Positions 1 through 8,906 of a stretch of DNA of 64,000 bases are shown one piece after another. The notes beneath the pieces were generated by a model. It ran no database searches. It had not been told where the DNA came from and worked only from the letters and a program-made list of their open reading frames with translations. Numbering within the stretch: position 1 is the stretch's first letter; the number at the start of each line of letters is the position of its first letter. This DNA is from Niabella agricola (GTDB lineage: Bacteria; Bacteroidota; Bacteroidia; Chitinophagales; Chitinophagaceae), in contig NZ_JAJHIZ010000003.1 in NCBI RefSeq assembly GCF_021538615.1, forward strand, positions 1,426,001 to 1,490,000, given 5' to 3'. A program made the translations under genes and the position numbers.

Positions 1-873
1 CTGCCGCCCTTCTGGAAAAGCAACACTGCGTACCTTCTATATCTCTTGCTGCTAACTGCAGGAATTCTTATCATTACCCGCTTATACCGTCAATACCTGG
101 AGCGAAAAAATCTCCGGAAACTGCAACTTTTCGAACATGAAAAAGAAAAAGAAATCTACCAGGCAAAAATCGAATTTTTTACCAATATCACGCATGAAAT
201 CCAAACCCCGCTTACGCTGATCGCCGGACCGATTGAGTGGCTGAGCAAAAAATTTGGCAAGGAACCTGACATCAGGAAAAGCCTGGCTATCGCAGAAAAA
301 AATACCCGGCGCCTGGTGGCATTAACCAGCCAGCTGCTCGACTTCAGAAAAACGGAGGCAGATCAGTTTAGTTTAAATTTTGTAAAAACAGATATTATTG
401 CACTGATCACTGACCTGGTAACCGGTTTTAAAGAACAAGCCGCGGGCAACCATATCCACCTGAACATGGAATTGCCGGAGCACCATTTTATGGCCTTTGT
501 AGACAGGGAAGCGTTTATAAAAATATGTACGAATATGATATCGAATGCCATTAAATATGCCACCACCAGGGCTATTGTACATATTGAGCCGGTAACCGAT
601 CCGGATGCATATTTCAGGATCCGTTTTACTAACGATGGCAAAGGCATTCCTGAAGAATTCCGGCAGCAACTGTTTGAACCGTTTTTCAGGGTACGCGGCA
701 ATAACAAGCCCGGAACCGGTATCGGCCTGTCGCTTGCCCGGTCGCTTACAGAACTGCACAACGGATCCCTGCGATTAATTTCCGGTGAACAGGATTTAAT
801 TATTTTTGAACTGCAGCTGCCCATCCATCAAAAAATTGAATTTCAGTTAGGCAGCTGGAAAAAGATCAAATAG
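1..873 (+). CDS. Hybrid-type two-component sensor, C-terminal histidine kinase part (5' cut by window edge)
   Basis: The frame is open from base 1, so the sensor N-terminus lies outside the window. The visible part starts PPFWKSNTAYLLYLL, the typical junction after a Y_Y_Y domain, runs through one membrane helix, then a coiled linker and a HisKA domain (H-box THEIQTPLTLI). A HATPase_c domain follows, with N-box NMISNAIKYA, DGKGIP and GTGIGLSLA. In this family the periplasmic part senses oligosaccharides and the kinase controls the adjacent PUL. Hybrid regulators normally continue into a receiver and AraC domain in one chain. Here a TAG stop at 871-873 ends the kinase and the receiver starts 1 bp later in another frame. 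Function is confident; whether the split is native or a lesion is not known. Confidence 0.9.
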   Translation: MPPFWKSNTAYLLYLLLLTAGILIITRLYRQYLERKNLRKLQLFEHEKEKEIYQAKIEFFTNITHEIQTPLTLIAGPIEWLSKKFGKEPDIRKSLAIAEKNTRRLVALTSQLLDFRKTEADQFSLNFVKTDIIALITDLVTGFKEQAAGNHIHLNMELPEHHFMAFVDREAFIKICTNMISNAIKYATTRAIVHIEPVTDPDAYFRIRFTNDGKGIPEEFRQQLFEPFFRVRGNNKPGTGIGLSLARSLTELHNGSLRLISGEQDLIIFELQLPIHQKIEFQLGSWKKIK

Positions 874-874
874 T

Positions 875-1639
875 ATGACAGAAAGCATCCTCATCATTGA
901 TGACAACGAAGATATGCTGGAATTCTTATCTGTAATTTTAGGCGATACCTACAAACTGCATCTTGCAGCCAACGGAACAATTGCACAACACATTTTAGAC
1001 AAAGAGATCATTCACCTGATTATATCAGATATTATGATGCCGGGCATCGATGGATTTGAGCTTTGCAGCCGTCTTAAATCAAGTGTTGAGTATTGCCATA
1101 TCCCCATCATCTTATTAACCTCGAAAAACACCTACAAGGCACATATCGAGGGGCTGGAGGTTGGCGCTGATGCCTATATTCAAAAGCCCTTCTCATCCGG
1201 GTTATTACAGGTACAAATTGCCAACCTGCTCAAAAACCGGAAGAAAATAAAGGATCATTTTGCCAGCTCGCCTTTTGAGGATGTACGGGTAATGGCGCAT
1301 TCAAAAACCGACGAAGCTTTTTTAAAAAAGCTGGATGCATATATCCAAAGCAATATCCATGAATCCAATATTGATATTGATATGCTGGCTGAACATATGT
1401 TTATGAGCCGTACCACGCTGTATCGTAAGATCAAATCACTTTCTTCTTTATCGCCAAAAGAGTTAATCGACATCACACGCCTGAAGAAAGCAGCCAGCCT
1501 GATTGCCAAAAATGAATTTTTACTATACGAGATCTCGGAAATGGTGGGATATAGCTCCCAAAGCCTTTTCAGCCGGAATTTTCAGAAACATTTTAAAATG
1601 ACCCCTACTGAGTATTTCAATGCGTTGCCAAAAGCATAA
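875..1639 (+). CDS. Response regulator with receiver and AraC-type HTH domain
   Basis: The 254-residue protein has a REC domain (residues about 4-115: IDD acidic pair, phospho-acceptor Asp in SDIMMPGIDG, Thr in LLTSK, Lys in QKPF) and a C-terminal AraC HTH (about 150-250, ending with the SSQSLFSRNFQKHF signature). It begins 1 bp after the kinase stop, so the two should be co-transcribed and translationally coupled. It corresponds to the C-terminal half of a normal hybrid two-component system. The probable targets are the two promoters sharing the 52-bp element at 13671-13722 and 15319-15370; that link is inferred from position only. Confidence 0.92.
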   Translation: MTESILIIDDNEDMLEFLSVILGDTYKLHLAANGTIAQHILDKEIIHLIISDIMMPGIDGFELCSRLKSSVEYCHIPIILLTSKNTYKAHIEGLEVGADAYIQKPFSSGLLQVQIANLLKNRKKIKDHFASSPFEDVRVMAHSKTDEAFLKKLDAYIQSNIHESNIDIDMLAEHMFMSRTTLYRKIKSLSSLSPKELIDITRLKKAASLIAKNEFLLYEISEMVGYSSQSLFSRNFQKHFKMTPTEYFNALPKA

Positions 1640-1656
1640 GTTTCCGGTAAACGGTA

Positions 1657-2790
1657 TCATTTACCTGCGCCCGGATCGTAAACCGCAACCCCCACCCTGC
1701 TGTCTGCACAACCATAGTACAGGAACCATTTATTTTTGAAATAAACAAGCCCTTCAATAAAAACAGTGCCGGCCGGGTACTGGCCGCTTTTTTCAAAAGA
1801 CTCCGTAGGAACAAAAAAAGGTTTATCCAGGCGACCGATGACCCTGGAGGGATCTTCCAGGTCAAACAATACCTGTCCCGCCGCATATGTATTAGCGGTG
1901 TAGGAGGTATCCCTGCCAGCGCCCCCTCTGTTTTTGCCATTGTATAAAACCAGGATGCCCTTGTCTGTAACAATTGCAGGCGGGCCACATTCTGTGAGAT
2001 CGCTATCAAAATACCCCCGTCTGGGCCGTAGGATCATTTCCAGGTTACCCTTTTCATCCACAGCAGGCTTCCAGTTCACGAGGTCATCCGAAGTGGCGAT
2101 ATTCATGAACCGCTCACCCCAATACATCATATACTTCCCCTTCACTTTTGTAATAACCTGCTTCCCCTTTCCTATTTTAGTAACAATGGATGCCGATTTG
2201 CTGAATTGATCTTTAAACCGGCCGTTATATGCTTTAAGGAATGCCGGGCCATGTTTCTTCCAGTTTTTCAGATCTTTTGACGTGGCCACCGCCAGGCGTG
2301 CCACTTTTCTGTTCCATTGCGTATACAACATTACATACAAGCCATCTTCGGTAACCGCAATACGCGGATCTTCGCATCCTCCCGGCCATTCATATTCCTT
2401 TTGCGCGTCTTCATCCGGATAAAATACCGGCTCCGGACTCCTTTTCATTTTAATGCCATCCCGGCTTTCCGCAATCCCCAGCCGGGAAGTCCGCTTACCG
2501 ATTCCCATCGCGGACCGGTCTTCAGCGCGATACAATACATAGAGCTTGCCGTTCCTTACGGCTGCTGCCGGGTTAAATACATCTCCTGCTTCCCAGGCCA
2601 GTTGTTTCCTGCTCATCGGATCAAAAAACACACTTCCTGTATCCGGGGAAAGTACCGGGTTTGCAAAAGCCGGCCTTTTAAACGGGCCCAGTGCCCAGTC
2701 CGGGAGCGGATCCTGTGCGGTTGCAAAAAAGGTAATGGAGAATGCAACCCCAAAAAACAGCACTCTTAAAGCCATATGATTCATATCCAT
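1657..2790 (-). CDS. GH130 family beta-mannoside hydrolase/phosphorylase-like protein, exported
   Basis: The 377-residue protein has an N-terminal signal peptide (hydrophobic LRVLFFGVAFSITFFATA, then QDP). Starts at Met1, Met3 or Met6 all leave it intact. The body is a five-bladed propeller of the GH130 type: NPAAAV and YRAEDR early, WPGGCEDPR in the middle, and EGLVYF and YYGCADSRVGVA near the end. Cytoplasmic GH130 enzymes are usually mannoside phosphorylases; exported ones characterised in Bacteroides are beta-1,2-mannosidases, so hydrolysis in the periplasm is more likely here. It is the last gene of the PUL operon and ends 17 bp from the convergent response regulator. The exact linkage cut cannot be read from sequence. 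Confidence 0.85.
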   Translation of the reverse strand: MDMNHMALRVLFFGVAFSITFFATAQDPLPDWALGPFKRPAFANPVLSPDTGSVFFDPMSRKQLAWEAGDVFNPAAAVRNGKLYVLYRAEDRSAMGIGKRTSRLGIAESRDGIKMKRSPEPVFYPDEDAQKEYEWPGGCEDPRIAVTEDGLYVMLYTQWNRKVARLAVATSKDLKNWKKHGPAFLKAYNGRFKDQFSKSASIVTKIGKGKQVITKVKGKYMMYWGERFMNIATSDDLVNWKPAVDEKGNLEMILRPRRGYFDSDLTECGPPAIVTDKGILVLYNGKNRGGAGRDTSYTANTYAAGQVLFDLEDPSRVIGRLDKPFFVPTESFEKSGQYPAGTVFIEGLVYFKNKWFLYYGCADSRVGVAVYDPGAGK

Positions 2791-2939
2791 GAAATTTTGA
2801 AACCTGTTGCTTCCCCTGCAGGCAGCAATCTATCGGGAACATCCCTGTAAAGTTACTCATTTGCCGCTTTCTGTTTAATTACGATAATATCTGCTGTTTC
2901 CCGTGTAATGCCGCACTCTGTATAGCAGCCGGCATGCAG

Positions 2940-4046
2940 TTATTTGCCCATAAGTGCGGCAGCGCACCACAGATAGGGTGCCTGCCCGTGCAGATCTCCC
3001 GCGTTGCGCGGGCGGTTACGATAGTGCTGCTGATCATTCTTCTTGCCTGTTCCGATACATACTTCGGTTACATTATTCCGTTCATCGATATACGAAACCA
3101 TCGCCAGCCAGGCTTTTTTTGCTGCCGGGGCATATTCAGCTGCATCTAACCAGCCCTGCTGAACACCTCTGATGAATGCATAGGTAAACATTGCTGTCCC
3201 GGAGGTCTCCGGCCAGAAATCTGCTTCATCGATCAGCTGGTTCCACATACCGTTTGGCCGCTGATAATTTTTCAGGCTGCTCATCATTTTAAGATATCCC
3301 TCCATAATGCGTGGGCGGTCTTTGTGATCCCGGGGCAGTTCGCGCAGCAAGTCCGCCATGCCTACTGCCATCCAGCCATCCCCCCGGCCCCAGTAATACG
3401 GAACATCAGGAGCATGAAAGAACAAGCCGTTGGGGCGCTGCAACGCATCTAAATAAAGCACCATTTCTTTTGCTGCCCGGTCCAGGTATTTATGGTCGCC
3501 GGTAACTTTGTACGCTTCGTTTTGTACTACCGTAATCATATACATATCATCGATCCACATACGTGTTTGCCAGGAATACCCCTTTTCCGCCCAGGTTTTT
3601 TCCTGCGACTTTGCGTGCGCCGGTAGCTCCCACTGCGTATCGGCGTAGGTTAACCCCATTTTCCGGTAACGTTCGTCTTTTGTTGCCTGATAAAGTTTCA
3701 GCGCAATGCTGCCAAACATATTGTAGTCCACATGATTCATGGGCGGCAATAACGCTTTTTCTTTTGTAAAAAGTGGCTCGAATTTATCCTGTAATAATTT
3801 GATCAGCTTCCGGTCATTTATTTTCAATGCAAGGTCCAACGCTCCGTTCCAGGAACAAACTTCCGCATAGTGGATATACTGCCCCGCATACAATTCATGC
3901 CGGCCATCTACGAAGTGATAAGCCAGACGCCTGCCTATTTCTTTCGGCTCAAAGCCTTTTGGGAAAGCGGTCAGGGAACTACGCTGGGCATACAAAAACT
4001 GAAAAGAGAGCACCGTCAGCAGCGCTAAAAAAAACTTTTTGTGCAT
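2940..4046 (-). CDS. GH105 family unsaturated glycuronyl hydrolase, exported
   Basis: A signal peptide (MHKKFFLALLTVLSFQFLYA) precedes an (alpha/alpha)6-barrel protein of 368 residues, normal for GH105 (YteR/YesR type). WIDDMYMITVVQ carries the Asp expected to act as general acid/base, and YWGRGDGWMAVGMADLL is the other family hallmark. GH105 enzymes remove the unsaturated uronic acid left by a polysaccharide lyase, typically on rhamnogalacturonan-derived oligosaccharides. No lyase is present inside this operon, so the lyase must be encoded elsewhere or the substrate is unusual. It sits between the GH130 and GH43 genes, same strand. Confidence 0.88.
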   Translation of the reverse strand: MHKKFFLALLTVLSFQFLYAQRSSLTAFPKGFEPKEIGRRLAYHFVDGRHELYAGQYIHYAEVCSWNGALDLALKINDRKLIKLLQDKFEPLFTKEKALLPPMNHVDYNMFGSIALKLYQATKDERYRKMGLTYADTQWELPAHAKSQEKTWAEKGYSWQTRMWIDDMYMITVVQNEAYKVTGDHKYLDRAAKEMVLYLDALQRPNGLFFHAPDVPYYWGRGDGWMAVGMADLLRELPRDHKDRPRIMEGYLKMMSSLKNYQRPNGMWNQLIDEADFWPETSGTAMFTYAFIRGVQQGWLDAAEYAPAAKKAWLAMVSYIDERNNVTEVCIGTGKKNDQQHYRNRPRNAGDLHGQAPYLWCAAALMGK

Positions 4047-4224
4047 GATACTTTTTTTATGGGTCTTATTAAATTTATCTGATCTTTACGCGAACCGGCA
4101 AACAAACCCTTCTATGGCATCAACCGGCTTCGCTGCATGAACGTCGCACACCAGGAGGATCATTTTCCGAAAAGGCATGGAACAACAGGCTTCGAGGTTT
4201 ACTTCCATCATTACCGCCCCCCGG

Positions 4225-5763
4225 TTATTCTTTATACCGGAAGGTCGATACTTCTGCAAGTCCGGGCTGTTTTTGACTGTCATAACCGGATTTTGGCACC
4301 AGCCTGAAGTAACGGAACTGTTTGCGTTGTGGCAGATCGATGAATTGCCGCAGCAGGTTAACATCATTCAGCGTAAACGAACCCAGACTTTCCCATGCGT
4401 GATTGTCATTGCCGGCGAATAGCTCCATTTCTTTTATTTTGCGGTCTCCGTCTTTTTGAGAAATAACAAACCCGTCTACAGTTGCAATTTCACCCATGTC
4501 CACTGTTATCCAATGGTCCGGGTAATCCGTTGGATCCACCGAATAGCGGGTAATCCATATGGTGGTCAGGTTATCATCAATAATAGAGGCCCCCAGGCGG
4601 CCGTTGGCGGGCTCTTCTGAGCTGACTCCGGCAACAGACCATTTGCTTTTGCCGTGTATATAGCGCCAGGGCTCTCCTGATGGCCGCTTCTGCTGTGTGG
4701 TCATACTTACAGGAAGACCAAAGTTGGGCGATCCATCCGGGTTCCAGGTAAACCGTTGTATGCGGGGACTGCGTCCGCCGGAGGCGCCCTGGTTGGCCAC
4801 CGACCGGGCGTGATAGATGATCCAGTCTTCCTTGCTATCGGGCGATTTAAAAAAGCCGTTATGTCCCGGCCCGAAAACACCGCCTTCTGATCTCATGGAA
4901 AAAACAGGATGTGCTTTTTTTGACCAGTCGTCCGGGTTCATAGGGTCTCCTCCCTCTTTCAGGGTCAGCTGCCCCAGACAATAGCCGTCTGACCAGTAGC
5001 CGCTGCCCGAATAGATGAGGAACACCCGTCCTTTGGGATTAACGAGCACCTGCGGGCCTTCGTTAATGGGATTGCCATTTTTTTCCCAGGCAAAACCGGG
5101 TGTTGCAATCATTACTTTTTCACTGGCGATGGTCCACGGATTGCTCATCTTTGCGATATAAATATGCTGCGGCGGTGCTCCGCCATTGCCCCCCGACCAA
5201 ATCATGTACTGTTGTCCATTGTAGCGAAGTATGGTGCCATCGATAGCCCACATATTGGTCGGGTCGGCCAGTTTTCCCTTAAATTCCCAATTGCCTTCTA
5301 CCGGGGTAGGTGAAGTGTTTTCCAGCACATACATGCGGTGATTGGCATTGTCACCGTCATCGGCGGCAAAATAAAAATACCATTTGCCATCTATTTCATG
5401 CAGCTCCGGCGCCCAAAGGTTTTTTGAATACGGACGACCGGCCGGCGGGGTCCACACATCATACCGGCGCGCCGACGCCAGTTCCGATAAATTCCTGGTC
5501 ACGAGGATCACCAGTTTACTGCCCTGTGTATAGGTGTAGTAGTAGGTTCCGTTTTTTTGTGTCACCCAGGGGTCCGGGCCGCCCGGCATTACCGGGTTGC
5601 TGAACGTACTGTCCAGGGTATAAACCCACCACTCGCCCTTGGGAATCTCCGGCTCCTGTGGTTTTTCGGGTATGGGGTCGTAATACGGTTGTTTTGTTTT
5701 CTGACAGGCGTTCGATAGTAATAAACACCCAAGGATGCATCCCGTTATTAGAAATTGTTTCAT
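4225..5763 (-). CDS. GH43 family glycosidase lipoprotein with C-terminal F5/8-type (CBM32-like) domain
   Basis: The N-terminus has a lipobox (LLSNAC), so this 512-residue enzyme is probably a surface or periplasmic lipoprotein. Residues about 50-370 form a GH43 five-bladed propeller: GGPDPWV holds the catalytic-base Asp, LWAPELHEIDGKWYFYFAA is the second motif, and the general-acid Glu is probably in INEGPQVL. Residues about 385-512 look like a discoidin/CBM32 domain (ASIIDDNLTTIWIT, HWITVDMGE, FRYFRLVPKSG). GH43 members act on arabinofuranosyl or xylosyl linkages; an arabinan- or arabinoside-directed role fits the GH105 neighbour but is inferred. The gene lies 39 bp downstream of the DUF1735 gene. 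Confidence 0.88.
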   Translation of the reverse strand: MKQFLITGCILGCLLLSNACQKTKQPYYDPIPEKPQEPEIPKGEWWVYTLDSTFSNPVMPGGPDPWVTQKNGTYYYTYTQGSKLVILVTRNLSELASARRYDVWTPPAGRPYSKNLWAPELHEIDGKWYFYFAADDGDNANHRMYVLENTSPTPVEGNWEFKGKLADPTNMWAIDGTILRYNGQQYMIWSGGNGGAPPQHIYIAKMSNPWTIASEKVMIATPGFAWEKNGNPINEGPQVLVNPKGRVFLIYSGSGYWSDGYCLGQLTLKEGGDPMNPDDWSKKAHPVFSMRSEGGVFGPGHNGFFKSPDSKEDWIIYHARSVANQGASGGRSPRIQRFTWNPDGSPNFGLPVSMTTQQKRPSGEPWRYIHGKSKWSVAGVSSEEPANGRLGASIIDDNLTTIWITRYSVDPTDYPDHWITVDMGEIATVDGFVISQKDGDRKIKEMELFAGNDNHAWESLGSFTLNDVNLLRQFIDLPQRKQFRYFRLVPKSGYDSQKQPGLAEVSTFRYKE

Positions 5764-5802
5764 TGTTTGTACTTTTTACTGATGCTAGTTAGGGGCTGTA
5801 TT

Positions 5803-6804
5803 TTACCAGTCAATGGCCTGATCTTCGTCCGGTATCAATATATTCCGTTGCCGCTCCATAGTCATTGTCCCTTCAGCCCGGTACCGCACCGGTGTGCCGG
5901 GCATGGTGGTAATATCATCATACTTATACCGCAGGTTTACGGTGCAATATTGCTTTACCAGGTATTTTTTGGTAGGATCTACTGTTTGGGTAATCTTATA
6001 GGTGGGCTGCCCCAGCATTTCAAAATGGATGGCGTCATTGGTGGCGTAAACGTTTAATGCGCCTACTTTATCGCCGTTGGCCTCCGTTACAGGTTCCAGA
6101 AACTCCATGACAATTTTATATGCGCCGCGCGCTTCAGATTTTTCTTCGGTGACACCCGCATAAAAGAAAACCGATTTTTCGTCCACCACCCATGCCGTAC
6201 GGGTACTTGATACCAGGGGATTGGTGGTTTGACCATCCAGGTATACGTTCATCGAGGTAGCAGAGTAATTACCTGAATAATCGTTAAACGGTATCACATT
6301 CAACAGGGCTTTCCGCCATCCCTTCCGGTAGTTGGAAATATAGGAAGGATCATCTATAATGGTAAGTGGCAGTACATAACGCTCCACCAGGTCTAAGTTG
6401 TCAAACTTAAATTTCACCGGATAGTTCACCGCACTGGATCCTTTGGGGATAAAACAGGTTGGTGAGGGCAGTTCAAAAAACTGACCGGGCAACTGTTTAA
6501 AATACAGATCGGCCCGATGCTGGAACTTTTCACGGTTGTAAATACCCAGTGTATCATTATCCACTCCTACTTTAACCTGTATATCCTGATGACTGGGTTG
6601 CGACCCGCTTACAATCACCGGCAGGTTATAGATCACCTCGCCGTTTTTATTGTACCGCAGGTAAACCGGGGAAACGCCCTCACTGTTTAACCGGGCTTTA
6701 AAAGAAACCATCTGTATATAAAGCTCATCTTTCCACTCATTATTACAAGCGCTGAACACAAGGCTCAATGCTGCTGTCAGGATGTATATGCGTAAACTTT
6801 TCAT
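5803..6804 (-). CDS. DUF1735-type surface lipoprotein of a PUL (glycan-binding candidate)
   Basis: The 333-residue protein has a lipoprotein signal (LSLVFSACNNE) and the beta-rich architecture of DUF1735 proteins, in which an N-terminal Ig-like region (residues about 30-165, including LPLTII) is followed by a lipocalin-like second domain (about 175-325, starting NDYSGNYSATSMNVYLDG). Such proteins sit directly after SusD in many Bacteroidota PULs and are thought to bind glycan at the surface. It starts 78 bp after the SusD stop in the same operon. No catalytic residues are recognisable. Family assignment is good; ligand unknown. Confidence 0.8.
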   Translation of the reverse strand: MKSLRIYILTAALSLVFSACNNEWKDELYIQMVSFKARLNSEGVSPVYLRYNKNGEVIYNLPVIVSGSQPSHQDIQVKVGVDNDTLGIYNREKFQHRADLYFKQLPGQFFELPSPTCFIPKGSSAVNYPVKFKFDNLDLVERYVLPLTIIDDPSYISNYRKGWRKALLNVIPFNDYSGNYSATSMNVYLDGQTTNPLVSSTRTAWVVDEKSVFFYAGVTEEKSEARGAYKIVMEFLEPVTEANGDKVGALNVYATNDAIHFEMLGQPTYKITQTVDPTKKYLVKQYCTVNLRYKYDDITTMPGTPVRYRAEGTMTMERQRNILIPDEDQAIDW

Positions 6805-6882
6805 TCGTTTATTTTTTTATCTGGCACCCGCCTCACCAGACGGGCAGAGACGTTTATATAACAAGATCCAACCGTTTTTAAA

Positions 6883-8895
6883 TTAATCAAATGAAGGCCA
6901 GCCGGGTGCCTGGGTCAGGCGCTTGTTTTTCTTCAATTCATCCCAGTCGACCGGCCAGAAGTACATTTTCCTGGAGAACGTAGTTTGTAAGAGCGGTACG
7001 CGTATGGGCGTGTAAAAAAGAGAGGCCTGATCTCTGGTCATAAAAGTATTAAAGCCGTATATCTGCTCAGCCTCATCCCCCGGTGCGTCTTTCCAGCGCC
7101 GCAGGTCATAGTAGCGCTGGTTTTCACCCAGCAGTTCCACCTGCCGTTCATGTTTTATTTTTATACGCAACGCTTCCCTGCTGTTATATACAATCATATC
7201 ATAATTGGGCACGCCCGCGCGGATGCGTACCTGCCCGAGGGCTTTTTTCATTTCATCTGTGTTCCTGGATATGGCATGGGTGGTGTTACCGTCCCATGAA
7301 GGAATATTGTAGGAGCTACCCAGCTCGTTGAGCGCTTCGGCATACATCAGCAGGATGTCTGCATAACGAATGGCCAGGTCTACTTTTGGAAAGATCCGCC
7401 CGCCGTTGCCACTGTTATTGTCTTTGGGATTTACAAACTTCATGATACCAATACCAGTGGGCAACCAGGTATCACCGTTCATATAGCCATTGAATTCACC
7501 ACGATAATAGAAGATTTGCTGGTTGGTAACGGTGGGCAGGTTGTTTACCGCGCTGGACATGGTCCAAAGTGCGCCGCTAAAAGCCACCGAAGCATAAAAG
7601 CGCGGCTCACGGTTGGCAAACTCTTTCCATACATTGGCCAGCAACGGCTTAAAGCTGTTTACTTCATCGGGCTGTACAAACATGTTAGCCCCGTATTTGC
7701 TCCGTATTTCCTGGCGGTCAAAAGGCGTTCCGTCGTTCATAGCGTAGGCATCGCACTGCTTCAGGGTTAGACCGTGCGAATTATAACCACCCCCGGTTTT
7801 TGGCATCTGGAGTCTTGCCAGGGCCATCACGCCTCCTTCTGAACTGATCTGGTTATCACCCCTGGTAAAGATCATTTCCGGATTTTCAGAAGCATACAGT
7901 TCTCCATTGAACAATGATCTGTAAGATTCGAAGGGATCAATATCGGCCCAGCCATCGGGAAAATTCTTTTCAGAATATTCAGCATGATATGGGGGAGGAA
8001 TCGTGGCCGGATAGTCCGTGGTTCCCCGGGTTTTGAACACCGCGGTGTACAATTTATACGTGCCCAGGTCGATTACGTCCTTGCAGGCCGCTGCTGCTTT
8101 CGCCCATTTTTCTTCGTTATATTGCTGCGCAATTAATGCGTTCCCCTTATCGTTGGTAAAATCGGCCATTTCGGTATTGCCGTTTGCCAGCGGGCTTGCA
8201 GCAAAAAGCAGTGCTTTGGCACGGGTAGCCAGTGCGGCGCCACGTGTTGGACGGGCAATATTGCGGTTGTCCCGCTTCAACGGAAGATCCTTTGCGGCCA
8301 AAGCCATTTCCCCGGCGATATAATTGGCCACTTCGTCGTAGGTATTACGGGGGTACGACAGGTTATCATAGCTGTCATCATAGTTTACGCCTTTATCGGG
8401 CATAATCGGCACCGGGCCATATTTGCGCAACAACAGCCAGTACAGGTAAGCGCGTACGAACCGCGCCTGCGCTTTATAACCCGCTACTTCCTTTGCAGTG
8501 AATGTGCCGCCCTCAGCCATGCGGTTAATCATGACCGACGCCTGGCGGATGCCGCCATAGGATTGCGACCAGGACTGAAGCCAGGTGTGGTCGTATTCCC
8601 CGAATTTAAACCTGCGGTACCGGTCACCATTGCCTCCGCCCGACTCGTTAAAGTACATATCGTCTGAATAATTGGTAATGTTATTACCGGTGTTCCCCAT
8701 TTCCAGGTTGTTATTCAGTAACGCATTGTAGGCGTTGGCGAGCCATTGTTCGGTATAATCCTTGCTGTTGAAGATGCGCTCCTCGCTCTGGCGGTCATCA
8801 AAGTAATGTTCCACGCTGAGATATTTGCGGCAGGAACCTAAAGAGGCCATTACTCCTGTCAGGAATATGCCTATTATGATCTGTTTTTTCTTCAT
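6883..8895 (-). CDS. susD: SusD/RagB family outer-membrane nutrient-binding lipoprotein
   Basis: A lipobox (SLGSC) gives a surface lipoprotein of 670 residues, at the long end for the family. The N-terminal region (RKYLSVEHYFDDRQSEERIF, with an FVRAYLYWLLLRKYGPVPI motif near residue 148) and C-terminal region (ERQVELLGENQRYYDLRRW) are the SusD_N-like and RagB/SusD signatures. It should form the lid of the SusC transporter encoded 11 bp upstream and capture oligosaccharides at the cell surface. The symbol is used in the generic family sense. Confidence 0.95.
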   Translation of the reverse strand: MKKKQIIIGIFLTGVMASLGSCRKYLSVEHYFDDRQSEERIFNSKDYTEQWLANAYNALLNNNLEMGNTGNNITNYSDDMYFNESGGGNGDRYRRFKFGEYDHTWLQSWSQSYGGIRQASVMINRMAEGGTFTAKEVAGYKAQARFVRAYLYWLLLRKYGPVPIMPDKGVNYDDSYDNLSYPRNTYDEVANYIAGEMALAAKDLPLKRDNRNIARPTRGAALATRAKALLFAASPLANGNTEMADFTNDKGNALIAQQYNEEKWAKAAAACKDVIDLGTYKLYTAVFKTRGTTDYPATIPPPYHAEYSEKNFPDGWADIDPFESYRSLFNGELYASENPEMIFTRGDNQISSEGGVMALARLQMPKTGGGYNSHGLTLKQCDAYAMNDGTPFDRQEIRSKYGANMFVQPDEVNSFKPLLANVWKEFANREPRFYASVAFSGALWTMSSAVNNLPTVTNQQIFYYRGEFNGYMNGDTWLPTGIGIMKFVNPKDNNSGNGGRIFPKVDLAIRYADILLMYAEALNELGSSYNIPSWDGNTTHAISRNTDEMKKALGQVRIRAGVPNYDMIVYNSREALRIKIKHERQVELLGENQRYYDLRRWKDAPGDEAEQIYGFNTFMTRDQASLFYTPIRVPLLQTTFSRKMYFWPVDWDELKKNKRLTQAPGWPSFD

Positions 8896-8906
8896 GGCCT
8901 TTTATG

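Noticed and set aside
872..1103. Assignment of the Rhs tip (protein residues 872-1103 of the gene at 50301-53612) as ADP-ribosyltransferase
   Set aside because: Only a loose H, STRS and NEE spacing is seen; that is not enough to name an activity. Coordinates here are protein residues.
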